Assembly (NCBI RefSeq): GCF_037963835.1
Contig: NZ_CP150145.1
Coordinates: forward strand, 868,001 to 932,000
Direction of reading: 5' to 3'
DNA: 64,000 nucleotides
DNA from: Paenibacillus sp. FSL H8-0332
GTDB lineage: Bacteria > Bacillota > Bacilli > Paenibacillales > Paenibacillaceae
In this document: piece after piece, positions 26,596 through 35,547 of the stretch
How the letters are laid out: every line of letters starts with the position of its first letter
Position numbering within the stretch: the stretch's first letter is position 1
Notes under the pieces: model-generated
What the model saw: only the letters and a program-made list of their open reading frames with translations
Database searches by the model: none
Told to the model about the DNA's origin: nothing
Made by a program: the position numbers and the translations under genes

Positions 26596-27450
26596 TTAAC
26601 GCAATGCTTCTAAAAAACCTGTTCTCCAAGTTGGATAATGTAGATTCCATCCACAAACGTTTTTTACTTTGGTATTCAAAGCCCCTCTCTCCCATCCACC
26701 TGCTCCTAATTGAAGTTCTGGTGAGGGTGCGTTCAAAATATCTGCATATACTGGAAGCCAGTCTATACCCTTGGCGGGTTCATCATCCACGATGTTATAC
26801 GTTCCTGTCGGCCAAGCCAATGCTAGAAAAGCTGCATTCGCAGCATCCTCAACATGGATAAAAGAGGAGACTCCGTCTGTTGCCGTTAACTCGTGATTCC
26901 GAACTTGTCCCGCCGTGGCTCCATTCTTGTCATACCAGGTAGATGGACCATAGAGTGTGCCATACCGCAATATGACATAGTCGGGGATTTCTGTAACTGC
27001 GCTCTCTAAGGCTGCAATACCGCTGATCGTCGTACTCCGGGGTAAAGGTGCGTGAACATCCAAGGCCACTTCTTCCATCGCCGGCTCATCCCCCGGTTCA
27101 TACGCCCATGAAATACTTTGGGCAATGATCTTCTTAACATTGGCTTGTCGGGCAGCGTTCACCAGATTCCGGGTTCCTTCCATTCGAATTCGTGCATTCT
27201 CTGCTGAACTCCCCTGACTCAATGCTGTTAACTGATGGATGACTACATCTGGCTGGTTCTCGCTTATGATGTTTACCATTTGTTTCAGATTAAACGCATC
27301 TGCAATGACAGCTTTAGCTCCTAACTCTTCGATAGCCTGTCCTTGTTCCTTACGACGCGTCATTCCCGTTACTTCGTGACCTGCTTCCACTAATTTTGGA
27401 AGTAAAATACGTCCAATAACTCCACTTGCACCAGCAACAAATATCTTCAT
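26596..27450 (-). CDS. NAD(P)-dependent epimerase/dehydratase-family protein
   Basis: 284 residues, extended short-chain dehydrogenase fold. The cofactor loop is FVAGASGVIGRILLPKL at the N terminus, with MTRRKEQG after beta-2 suggesting NADP preference; the YGTLYGPSTWYD segment near residue 165 lies where the catalytic Tyr region falls and the usual YxxxK is not obvious. Related proteins are nucleoside-sugar epimerase-like. Clearly more AT-rich than the flanking genes, as are the next two. Confidence 0.8.
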   Translation of the reverse strand: MKIFVAGASGVIGRILLPKLVEAGHEVTGMTRRKEQGQAIEELGAKAVIADAFNLKQMVNIISENQPDVVIHQLTALSQGSSAENARIRMEGTRNLVNAARQANVKKIIAQSISWAYEPGDEPAMEEVALDVHAPLPRSTTISGIAALESAVTEIPDYVILRYGTLYGPSTWYDKNGATAGQVRNHELTATDGVSSFIHVEDAANAAFLALAWPTGTYNIVDDEPAKGIDWLPVYADILNAPSPELQLGAGGWERGALNTKVKNVCGWNLHYPTWRTGFLEALR

Positions 27451-27491
27451 GTCGATAAACCTCCCAATGTTTTAACGGCTGATAAAAACGT

Positions 27492-28700
27492 CTATTCATC
27501 TTTTCCCGGAATGATAAATAAGGATATTACTCCCATCAAAACCGAAACTAGTACCATCCCCAGTATGCTCAACTTAAAATTGCCCATGCGGTCATAAACT
27601 AAGCCCAGCAGAAATGGCCCCCCCGCCCCGATGAGAAAACCAAAACACTGAGTCATGGCTGCCCAAGAGGCGGCCTCTTCAGGCGTTGACGTCGCTTCGA
27701 GTGGGAGCAAGTTAACTAGAGCAAATAACATTCCTGATCCTAGTCCAATTAACAGCACAGCAGGCCATAAGAAGGTGGAGAAGAATAACAATAAGAGGCC
27801 GGTAGCCTGCATCGAAGACGATATGATTAGCCAACTCCGTCTGGAAGGATGGACCTTTAAGAGCATTTGCATAATCATTCCACTCGGGATTTGAGTGATG
27901 GCAAACAAGGTCACCATGAATCCAGCGTGCAGCCGGGAAATACCTGCCGTAATGAGCATTAATGGAAACCACCCCAGGAGCGAATAAAACACGACAGATA
28001 AGAGTCCGAATTCGATGGCAAGCAGCCACGCTTTTCCTGTTTTCCAGGGCAGCTTCAATGGTCTTGAAAAGGATACTTCTGTAGCAGAAGCATGTATCTG
28101 TCGTCTTTGCATGCCATACCACAGCGGTAGAGCCAATATTGCAGGTATGAGCCAGAATGAAAGTGCCGTTTGCCAGGAGTGAAGCTTCCATTGTAATGGT
28201 GAAGTCAGGCTCGAACCAAGCGCTGCCCCTAGTGCTAAAGCCATGGAATACAAAGCAATCATTGATGGCACCCTGTCAGCCATATACTTCTTGATAAACC
28301 CCGATAGCAAAGGCCCCATCATAGCAATACCAAAACCAGATAGCAATGCAGTCAGAAACAACAGCGGGGCAGAGTGAATGAAAATGCGTAAAAACGTACT
28401 TGTGCCAATGAGAAGCAAGGACAAGGTAATGACTCGTTCCATCCCCAGTCTTTCGCTCAATTGTACAGAGAACGGAGCGAGAAGCCCCATACAAAGCAGC
28501 GGAATGGAGACCAGCAAGCTGGAAACTGCACCACTCAAGCCGAGATCCTGTTGAATGCTGCTCAGTACTGGTGCGATGGACGCTATCGAGGGTCTCAAAT
28601 TCAGTGATGCCATGAAGAGGGCCGCTGCTACCAGCCAAGGACCTATTACATGCTCCTTACTCGTGCGCAAGGGAATAATTGCGTCTGATTGAATTCTCAT
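27492..28700 (-). CDS. MFS transporter, CynX/NimT family
   Basis: 402 residues with 12 hydrophobic helices. ALFMASLNLRPSIASIAPVL near residue 30 carries the NLRP motif that marks the CynX/NimT branch (cyanate, 2-nitroimidazole and related exporters). It is divergent from a PdxR-type regulator across 169 bases, an arrangement in which the regulator commonly controls the transporter. AT-rich. Confidence 0.86.
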   Translation of the reverse strand: MRIQSDAIIPLRTSKEHVIGPWLVAAALFMASLNLRPSIASIAPVLSSIQQDLGLSGAVSSLLVSIPLLCMGLLAPFSVQLSERLGMERVITLSLLLIGTSTFLRIFIHSAPLLFLTALLSGFGIAMMGPLLSGFIKKYMADRVPSMIALYSMALALGAALGSSLTSPLQWKLHSWQTALSFWLIPAILALPLWYGMQRRQIHASATEVSFSRPLKLPWKTGKAWLLAIEFGLLSVVFYSLLGWFPLMLITAGISRLHAGFMVTLFAITQIPSGMIMQMLLKVHPSRRSWLIISSSMQATGLLLLFFSTFLWPAVLLIGLGSGMLFALVNLLPLEATSTPEEAASWAAMTQCFGFLIGAGGPFLLGLVYDRMGNFKLSILGMVLVSVLMGVISLFIIPGKDE

Positions 28701-28869
28701 TGTGGGTGCTCTAGCGTGTTGAATTTACGATTCCTCATTGTCATAAGCTTCTTTCTAGGTTGGATTTATACTGGCATGACTTATGGTAACATGCTAGATT
28801 GGTTATAATAAGTACCACTTTACGCCTATTTAACCATACCAATTCCAAGTTTAGAAGGAGACACGTTAG

Positions 28870-30261
28870 ATGAAGACGGAACTAACAGAAACAAAAACAA
28901 GACGAGTCTACACTCTAATAAGAAATCGGATTTTTCAAGGGGGTTATGAGTTGGGAAGTCTCCTTCCCTCTACTAGAGAGCTGGCAAAGGAACTGGGAGT
29001 CTCACGGGCTCTCATCGTTGAGGTATACGAGCAGTTGACGGCTGAAGGTTATTTGGAAGGACGCCAAGGTTCAGGCACCTATGTTATGGACATCGGAAGG
29101 AGCAGACCGTTTCTAATACAACAGGAGGATTCAATCACGACAGACCAACTCTCTTTTTCCAAAGACAGTGGGGATTTTAACGGAATAGATTTCCGGCCAA
29201 GCTTCCCGGCCCTTGAGCATGTTCCACTTCAAAAATGGAAAAGAACCGCACTTGAGGTTTACGACAATGCTCCTTCTTCTGCATTTGGCTATCAAGAAGA
29301 TCTATCTGGGAGTTGGCCACTTAGACAATCCATTTGCCAGCACCTCCTCAAATTCAAAGGATTCCACTGTGTACCTTCACAAATTATTGTCACATCCGGA
29401 GCCACCCAAGCCATCTCCTTATTGTGCAAACTGTTGTTGAAGCCGAAAGATATTGTAGCCATTGAAGATCCTACTGCTGCGTTTATTCATAATATTTTCG
29501 TCTCGACGGATGCGCAAATTGTACCTGTACCTGTCGATGAACATGGACTATGTGTCTATAACCTTCCCACACACTCGCAGCCTAAATGTATCTTTGTCAC
29601 CCCTTCTCATCAATTTCCTTCCGGAAGCATCCTGTCCATCAGCAGACGTATTCAACTGCTGGATTATGCTCGGCGTACCCGAAGCTATATTATTGAAGAC
29701 GATTATGATAGTGAATTTCGATATGGAGGAATGCCGATCCATGCCCTGCGAGAGCTTGATGCCGAACGGGTTATCTATGTGGGGACATTCAGCAAAAATT
29801 TGTTTCCATCATTACGTCTTGGTTATATGGTCGTCCCCCAAGAACTACTTGAGCCATTGTTAGAATTAAAACGGATGGCCGATATGCAATGTCCCACCTT
29901 GCCACAATTGACGTTAGCTCAATTCATGAAGGAAGGACATTTGGAACGTCATATCACACGAATGAAACGCATTTACGGCAAAAGAAGAAAACATCTGATA
30001 GCCGCAATGAATGAGGCGTTTGACGGCAAAGTAACGATATCTGGTGATGCATCCGGTTTGCATGTCGTAGCAAAATTTCCAGGTCGTAACATTGATCTTT
30101 TAACGTCTATGCAACTTGAGGAGCAACATATCAGAATATATCCTGCCGAGCGATATACCATTTCGAAAGAAAAGTATACTGAGAGCCTCATTATGGGATT
30201 TGGTAATGTAACAGAATTACAGATCACTAAGGGAGTCAAGACGATTGCCCAATTTCTATAA
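28870..30261 (+). CDS. MocR/PdxR-type regulator (GntR HTH plus aminotransferase domain)
   Basis: 463 residues. A GntR winged helix occupies residues 8-75 (GSLLPSTRELAKELGVSRAL); residues 115-460 form a fold-type I aminotransferase domain, with IVTSGATQAISLL, FVTPSHQFPSG, IIEDDYDSEFRY and the PLP lysine in GTFSKNLFPSLRLG. MocR proteins use PLP or an amino-acid adduct as effector. AAGGAG lies before the ATG and a TATAAT hexamer at 28804-28809. AT-rich; probably controls the divergent transporter and epimerase. The 3' end overlaps the convergent EamA gene by 6 bases. Confidence 0.92.
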   Translation: MKTELTETKTRRVYTLIRNRIFQGGYELGSLLPSTRELAKELGVSRALIVEVYEQLTAEGYLEGRQGSGTYVMDIGRSRPFLIQQEDSITTDQLSFSKDSGDFNGIDFRPSFPALEHVPLQKWKRTALEVYDNAPSSAFGYQEDLSGSWPLRQSICQHLLKFKGFHCVPSQIIVTSGATQAISLLCKLLLKPKDIVAIEDPTAAFIHNIFVSTDAQIVPVPVDEHGLCVYNLPTHSQPKCIFVTPSHQFPSGSILSISRRIQLLDYARRTRSYIIEDDYDSEFRYGGMPIHALRELDAERVIYVGTFSKNLFPSLRLGYMVVPQELLEPLLELKRMADMQCPTLPQLTLAQFMKEGHLERHITRMKRIYGKRRKHLIAAMNEAFDGKVTISGDASGLHVVAKFPGRNIDLLTSMQLEEQHIRIYPAERYTISKEKYTESLIMGFGNVTELQITKGVKTIAQFL

Positions 30262-31209
30262 ATCCTGCGGAAGTGCTTCAATGCCTGCTTTTGGCAGCAC
30301 GGGGATTACCGGTTTAGGCTTGAAGAACAGTTGCTTCAGCGCGCCAGCATTCACAAGGATGGTTCCCGCGATAATGGTGAATACGCCAAGCAGCGTTACC
30401 CAGGTAACCGCTTCGTTATAGAACAGGAAGCCTACCCCGACGGCAATCGGCGGAGAGATATACAGCCAGGTGGACGGGAAAACCGGATTCGTCTTGGAGA
30501 CGAGCCAGTAGAACAGCGTGTGTCCAACCATGGAGCCGACAACGGTCAGGTAGAGCAGGGAACCTGCGGTTTTGAATGACAACAGGAAGGACGGGTGCAT
30601 CGGCTCTGTGAACAGGGAGATGATGAACAGCAGCGCCCCGCCGTACATCATCTGTGCTGCGTTTAAAGCCACGGGAGACTCGGCGGAGAAGGTGGTAATT
30701 ACTTTTTTGGAATAGATCGCTCCCGCCGCGTAGCAGAGTTCCCCAATCAGCACCACCACACAGCCGATCAGCCAGAGCGGAGTGACGTCAGCCGCCAGGC
30801 TGGGCAGCACCAGCAGCAGGACTCCGGTGAACCCGATGATACAGCCGAAGAGAGAATAGGCGGGCGCTTTTTGGCGCATAAAGGCCATCTGCATGAGCAG
30901 AATCATCATCGGCCCGGTGGCAGACAATACGGCGGCAAGTCCGGAGGATACATATTGTTCCGCCCAGTAGAGCGCGGCGAAGGTGCCGAAGGTCAGCGCA
31001 GCTCCTGTGAGCAGCATTTCCTTGCGCAGGAGCAGGGAGAAGCGGGCTTTGCCCCGCAGAACCATGAATAGGAACAGCACCGCACCCGCCGTGAAAAAAC
31101 GCAGTCCCGCAGAGAAGAAGGGCGGCGCTCCGGCGTCTACGCCGATTTTGATGGCCAGGAAGGTAGTGCCGAAGATCAGACAGACAAGTGAATAAGCTAA
31201 CAGAATCAT
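30256..31209 (-). CDS. EamA-family (DMT) transporter
   Basis: 317 residues, ten helices in two EamA repeats (residues 5-135 and 150-285). Signatures include LIFGTTFLAIKIGVDAGAPP, LSATGPMMILLMQMAF and a second-repeat WLYISPPIAVGVGF. These transporters usually export amino acids or metabolites. Divergent from the second MocR regulator; composition returns to the GC-rich norm here. Confidence 0.88.
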   Translation of the reverse strand: MILLAYSLVCLIFGTTFLAIKIGVDAGAPPFFSAGLRFFTAGAVLFLFMVLRGKARFSLLLRKEMLLTGAALTFGTFAALYWAEQYVSSGLAAVLSATGPMMILLMQMAFMRQKAPAYSLFGCIIGFTGVLLLVLPSLAADVTPLWLIGCVVVLIGELCYAAGAIYSKKVITTFSAESPVALNAAQMMYGGALLFIISLFTEPMHPSFLLSFKTAGSLLYLTVVGSMVGHTLFYWLVSKTNPVFPSTWLYISPPIAVGVGFLFYNEAVTWVTLLGVFTIIAGTILVNAGALKQLFFKPKPVIPVLPKAGIEALPQDL

Positions 31210-31469
31210 GGTTCAGTTCCCCTTTGTGGTGGTAATGTGGCAGCGTCTTAAAGATTTCAGTTAATCATATCCTTATAGACACAGAACAGATTAGAGATAG
31301 CAGAACAGTTACGGAGGGGAATGCTGTACAATAAGGTTAAGAGAAGTTAGCAGCTGGGCGTGCGAGGTTGTGTAGACGTCGGCAAGCGTTAGCAGGAGCC
31401 ATGTCGAGTGAATTTTGAGCGATGGAGCGGGGGCGACCCCGTTATAGGTTGCAGAGAGGCGGCAGATTG

Positions 31470-32894
31470 ATGAAAAAAATAGCGGGTGCCGAGCAGAATA
31501 ATCCCTTATTCCGCCAAGTTTATGAGTTCATGCTGAACCGGATGGAGCGCGGGGAGTGGAAGACTGATGACAAGCTGCCGTCGATCCGGCTGCTGGCGGA
31601 GGAGCTGGGAGTTCACCGGCTGACCGTGTTCAAGGCCTACCGGGCGCTGACTGAGAGCGGTAAGCTGTATGTCAAAGACAAATCCGGTTATTATGTGGCC
31701 CTGGGCAGCAGGCTGGACCCTTCGGCGGAAGATGGGGCGGCAGTGCCGGGGTATATGGTCAGGAGCCCGATGTCCGATATTCAGCGGCTGCCGGTCACGC
31801 ACCAGTTCTCTCGGGCCTTGATTGATCCGGGGCTGCTGCCGAACCTGTTCCTGTCTGATTATGTAAAAAAAGTATTCGACCTCTACCCGAAGGTCCTGGG
31901 CACCTACTCCTCCGTGGAGGGTGATGAAGAGCTGCGTGTTACGCTGAGCAGCCATTTCGAGGAGCGGTATAAGCTCCAGCTGTCGGCCCGCGAGCTGCTG
32001 ATTACTTCAGGTGCACAACAGGCCATCAATCTGATTGCCGGGATCATGCTCGGTCCGATGGATGTTGTGCTGGTGGAGCGGCCTACGTATAGTGTGGCGC
32101 TGGATATTTTTCGGCGGGCAGGAGCGCGGCTGGTAGCTGTGGATATCTCGCCGCAGGGCTATGATCTGGCGGCGGTGGAGGAGCTGATGCGTAAGAATAA
32201 GCCGCGGATGTTCTACATCAACCCGACCCATCATAACCCGACGGGGTATACGATTCCGGCCCAGCAGCGCAAGCTGCTGGTGGAGCTTGCAGAGCGCTAC
32301 CGCTGTCTGCTCGTGGAGGATGATCCGTTCCGCGACATGTACTTCTTAGAGGAGCCGCCCCCGCCGTTCTTCGCTTATGATACAGAGGGCTGGGTCATGT
32401 ATATCAGCAGCTTCAGCAAATATGTGGCCCCCGGCCTGCGGATCTGTGCGGTGGCCTGCCGTTATCCGTTCATGGAGCGGCTGATCGCCGCCAAGTCCTT
32501 GGCGGATAACGGGACGCCGCTGCTGAATCAGAAGATTTTTCTGCATTATTATACCTCGCCGCGCTTACAGCAGCATCTTGGCAAGCTGCGGATTGCCCTT
32601 CAGGTGCACAAGGAGATTATGGAGGAAGAGCTCGCGGCCACCGGCTGGGAATGGACGCCCCCGCAGGGCGGACTTAATCTGTGGGTCAAGCTGCCGGACA
32701 GTGTTCCGGTAACTAAGCTGCTGGCCCGTTGCCTGGAGCATTCGATCTCCTTCGTACCGGGTGAAATCTGTGATCCGCTGGGGGAGATGAAGTCCTGGCT
32801 GCGCCTTAGCTACTCGTTCGCCAGTGAAGCCTTGCTGCGCGAGGGAATGCAGCGGCTCACCGCCATTGCGCGGGAGATTGAGGCGGGGGAGTAG
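31470..32894 (+). CDS. MocR-family regulator/PLP-dependent aminotransferase-like protein
   Basis: 474 residues from ATG 31470, preceded by GAGAGGCGG; the frame extends 16 codons upstream without a ribosome site. A GntR winged helix (LPSIRLLAEELGVHRLTVFK) leads a full aminotransferase domain: LITSGAQQAINLIAGIM, FYINPTHHNPTGYTIP, LVEDDPFRDMYF and the PLP lysine in SSFSKYVAPGLRIC. It faces the EamA exporter across a 260-base gap and is a likely regulator of it. Confidence 0.9.
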   Translation: MKKIAGAEQNNPLFRQVYEFMLNRMERGEWKTDDKLPSIRLLAEELGVHRLTVFKAYRALTESGKLYVKDKSGYYVALGSRLDPSAEDGAAVPGYMVRSPMSDIQRLPVTHQFSRALIDPGLLPNLFLSDYVKKVFDLYPKVLGTYSSVEGDEELRVTLSSHFEERYKLQLSARELLITSGAQQAINLIAGIMLGPMDVVLVERPTYSVALDIFRRAGARLVAVDISPQGYDLAAVEELMRKNKPRMFYINPTHHNPTGYTIPAQQRKLLVELAERYRCLLVEDDPFRDMYFLEEPPPPFFAYDTEGWVMYISSFSKYVAPGLRICAVACRYPFMERLIAAKSLADNGTPLLNQKIFLHYYTSPRLQQHLGKLRIALQVHKEIMEEELAATGWEWTPPQGGLNLWVKLPDSVPVTKLLARCLEHSISFVPGEICDPLGEMKSWLRLSYSFASEALLREGMQRLTAIAREIEAGE

Positions 32895-32953
32895 ATGACG
32901 GGAGTATGTAACCTTTCTCTGGAAATTTCCGTCTGAGGGTTATGAGGAGCGTG

Positions 32954-33661
32954 ATGTTTATGGTAACGATAAGGAAAATGCGGAGCGCCTGGCTGATGAT
33001 TCTCTGTGCGCTGATTGTCTTCATGACACTGCTGACTGTACGCCCGCAGGTAACCTATGCGTGTTCTTGTGCAGTGTCTGCTTCACCGCTGGAAGCAATG
33101 GAGCAGAGTGCAGCTGTTTTTGAGGGAACAGTAGTTTCTATTAAAGAGAAATTTAAAATTATGCAGTCCAGCGCTGATCCGGTGCGCGTAACCTTTCAAG
33201 TGGGAGCGCGGTGGAAGGGTGAAATGGGGGAGAAGGTTACTGTAACTACGGCATTGTCGGGGGCGAGCTGCGGTTTCGAGTTCACCAAGGGCGAGCGCTA
33301 CATCGTATATGCAGCTGGGGAGGAAGGAGAGGGTAAGGGAGGGACAGCTAAACTTACAGTCAGCTTGTGCAGCCGGACCGCAATGTTCTCTGGTGCCGAG
33401 GAGGACCTGAATGAGCTAGGCGCCGGAATGTCAGGGGGCTCGCCCACGGAGCCGCCCGGGATCGCTGATGATCCAGGGGCGGTCTCTGGTAACCATCCTC
33501 CAACCTCAGCAAGCCCTCCAGCTTCTGGAGATAGCCCAACAACTGAGCCTGAAACCACATCTGCATCTTGGCTGCCATACGCCGGAGCGGGTGCCGGAAT
33601 CGTAGTCCTTGGAGCCGCCGCACTGATTCTCCTGCGCCGCCAATCTAACTCGCGGAAGTAA
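32954..33661 (+). CDS. Secreted TIMP-like domain protein with C-terminal membrane anchor
   Basis: About 235 residues; AGGAG at 32945-32949 favours ATG 32954 (or 32960). A signal peptide is followed by YACSCAVS, the N-terminal Cys-x-Cys that marks TIMP/netrin (NTR)-like domains, with VFEGTVVSIKEKF, VTVTTALSGASCGFEFTKGE and a further Cys near 140 continuing the OB-type fold. Residues 155-205 are Pro/Ser/Thr-rich, and a final helix (GAGAGIVVLGAAALILL) with RRQSNSRK anchors it. Role in bacteria unknown. Confidence 0.75.
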   Translation: MFMVTIRKMRSAWLMILCALIVFMTLLTVRPQVTYACSCAVSASPLEAMEQSAAVFEGTVVSIKEKFKIMQSSADPVRVTFQVGARWKGEMGEKVTVTTALSGASCGFEFTKGERYIVYAAGEEGEGKGGTAKLTVSLCSRTAMFSGAEEDLNELGAGMSGGSPTEPPGIADDPGAVSGNHPPTSASPPASGDSPTTEPETTSASWLPYAGAGAGIVVLGAAALILLRRQSNSRK

Positions 33662-33763
33662 TCCAGAGCATCTGGAGTATCCGTAACTCCAGAATGCAGC
33701 GGCCGGGAGCGATGGGCATAGGAAGGGCTGAAGTTGAATATGCCTTATGCGCGCTAAAGGAGC

Positions 33764-34070
33764 GAATGAGGAGCATTAGTGCACCTGAATTTGTAAATAG
33801 TTGGCTGGACGAGCGAATGAGGAGCACTAGTGCCCCTGAATTCAGCAGACGCGGGCCAAATGAACGAATGAGGAGCATTAGTGCACCTGAATTCAGCAGA
33901 CGCGGGCCAAATGAACGAATGAGGTGCACTAGTGCCCCTGAATTCAGCAGATGCGGGCTAAATGAACGAATGAGGTGCACTAGTGCCCCTGAATTCAGCA
34001 GACGCGGGGCAAACACATGAATGAGGTGCACTAGTGCACTTGAATTCCCCGGACGCACGCTAAATAAACA
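33764..34070. repeat. 51-bp tandem palindrome array B
   Basis: Units begin at 33764, 33815, 33866, 33917, 33968, 34019 and 34070, every step being exactly 51 bases. Each carries a palindrome built on GCACTAGTGC or GCATTAGTGC flanked by AGG and CCT, then a TGAATTCAGCAGACGCGGG linker and a GAACGAATG lead-in. The last unit merges into the terminator at 34071. Because 51 is divisible by 3, both strands stay open for over 100 codons, but composition, lack of ribosome sites and nearly equal drift at all codon positions argue against coding. Its core sequence differs from arrays A and C. Confidence 0.9.
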
Positions 34071-34097
34071 AAGGAGGGGCACTAATGCCCCTCCTTA
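34071..34097 (-). terminator. Terminator of the STM4011-4015/cysC operon
   Basis: Perfect 11-bp stem AAGGAGGGGCA and TGCCCCTCCTT with loop CTAA; on the minus strand it is followed by TGTTTATTT. It lies 21 bases after the cysC stop and at the position of the seventh array-B unit. Confidence 0.8.
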
Positions 34098-34117
34098 TTC
34101 CGTTTGCTCCTATTCCA

Positions 34118-34678
34118 TCATAGCCGATAAAGCCGATGCTCCGTGAGCCAGCTGATCAGCTCTTCCATGCATTGCTCCGGTGTACGCTCCGCTGTGTGCA
34201 GCGTCAGCTCGGGGTCAGCCGGAACTTCATAAGGATCAGAGATCCCGGTGAAGGCCGGGATCTCACCGGAGCGGGCTTTGGCGTACAGCCCTTTGACGTC
34301 CCTTGCTTCACAGACGGGAAGCGGGCAGTTCACATAGACCTCGACGAAGCCCGGCAATTCCTGCCGGGCATAGCTGCGCATGTCGGCATAAGGACTGATT
34401 ACCGAGACCACGGTAATTACGCCGTGCCGGTTCAGCATCCCGGCGAGGTAGACCGCTCTGCGGATGTTCTCGAACCTGTCCTCGCGGCTGAAGCCGAGTC
34501 CCCGCCCCAGGCTGCGCCGCAGTTCATCGCCGTCCAGCCATTCCACCGCCTGCCCCTGCTCCCGGAGCCGGTCTGTGAGCAGCGCGGCAAGCGTTGACTT
34601 GCCCGCCCCCGACAGACCGGTAAGCCATATCGTTAAACCGGCAGAGGTCTTGTGTGCTTGTAGCTTACCAGTAGTCAC
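34118..34678 (-). CDS. cysC: Adenylylsulfate (APS) kinase
   Basis: 186 residues, GTG start sharing one base with the upstream stop (TAGTG). Walker A is WLTGLSGAGKSTLAALL; the APS-kinase signatures DGDELRRSLGRGLGFSREDR, SPYADMRSYAR and VYVNCPLPVCEARDVKGLYA with the lid FTGISDPYEVP are all present. The enzyme makes PAPS from APS and ATP. No ATP sulfurylase or PAPS reductase is adjacent; instead it closes the STM4011-4015-like operon, which implies a special use for PAPS or a related phosphorylation. Confidence 0.93.
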   Translation of the reverse strand: MTTGKLQAHKTSAGLTIWLTGLSGAGKSTLAALLTDRLREQGQAVEWLDGDELRRSLGRGLGFSREDRFENIRRAVYLAGMLNRHGVITVVSVISPYADMRSYARQELPGFVEVYVNCPLPVCEARDVKGLYAKARSGEIPAFTGISDPYEVPADPELTLHTAERTPEQCMEELISWLTEHRLYRL

Positions 34679-35547
34679 TACTCTGTCCTCCCCGCGCCGT
34701 AAGGAATCCGCTCCAGCAGGCCGGAGCCGTAGATCTGCTCCAGGCCCAGCTCGGGCATATGAATATAGCCGATGTAGCAGTCACATACCTTCATGCGGCA
34801 GCTCCGCTCAGCGGCAAGGCCCTCCAGCCCGTCGCGGTAGAGGTTACCGATCACCGCGCGGTCCTTGTAGCAGCGCTTCACCAGGCCGGGGCCTTGCACG
34901 TAGAATACGCTGCTACCAGCATTACAGCTGGCACCGAGGCTGTCATAGTCCATCGCATTAATCTGGAAATGCGGGTCTATCCCACTCAGGAAGCTTATAT
35001 CCTCCGCCGTATAATAATCCCGTTTATCCTTGTAGGCGTTCACCCACAGATAGACGTCCTCCGGCAAGGCCGCACGCAGCGAGGCGATAGCCGGGAAGGC
35101 ACTATGCACCCCCACACTGCCCACGCTGAACGGAATGCCCTGCCGGTATACCGTCATGCACTGCGCCAGGAACTTTTCCTCACTCACCTGACCGGGATGA
35201 TAGGTCGCCCAGAAGGCGGCCTTCGCCGGGTTCAGTTCAGCAGTGAAATCAAGTCGGGCCGACAGATTGGTCTGGATGGCGACCTTGTCCACATGCTCCA
35301 GATGGGACAGGGTAATCAGCGCCTCCCGGTACCAGCGGTGCGTCAAGCCCTCGCCATACGGATTGAAAAAGATAGACAGGCGGTGGCCTGCGCCCCCCTG
35401 CTCCGCTACCCAGCGGACGAAGGTTTCCAGACCTTCGCGGTCTTTGGCGAGGGTGGCGGCGCTGTCTTTGGTTTTGCCGAAGGGGCAGTAAGGACAGTCA
35501 TAGTTACAGGAGGAGAGGGAGCCCCGGTAGTAGAGGACCGCCTTCAT
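34678..35547 (-). CDS. STM4011-family radical SAM protein with SPASM-like C terminus
   Basis: 289 residues. The radical SAM cluster is C14-x3-C18-x2-C21 in SSCNYDCPYCPFG. FNPYGEGLTH and KVAIQTNLSA follow in the barrel. The C terminus has a SPASM-like auxiliary cluster pattern: CNAG near residue 207, FYVQGPGLVKRCYKD, IGNL, then SCRMKVCDC. This composition matches the Salmonella-named STM4011 family. It overlaps STM4012 by 4 bases and the cysC start by 1. The reaction is unknown; SPASM enzymes often modify peptides or use a second Fe-S cluster for oxidation. Confidence 0.82.
   Translation of the reverse strand: MKAVLYYRGSLSSCNYDCPYCPFGKTKDSAATLAKDREGLETFVRWVAEQGGAGHRLSIFFNPYGEGLTHRWYREALITLSHLEHVDKVAIQTNLSARLDFTAELNPAKAAFWATYHPGQVSEEKFLAQCMTVYRQGIPFSVGSVGVHSAFPAIASLRAALPEDVYLWVNAYKDKRDYYTAEDISFLSGIDPHFQINAMDYDSLGASCNAGSSVFYVQGPGLVKRCYKDRAVIGNLYRDGLEGLAAERSCRMKVCDCYIGYIHMPELGLEQIYGSGLLERIPYGAGRTE

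Noticed and set aside
33645..34082. Open frames of more than 100 codons on both strands through array B, with 17-residue peptide repeats
   Set aside because: They follow from the 51-bp period being divisible by 3. There is no ribosome site, both strands are equally open, and drift is not biased to third positions.
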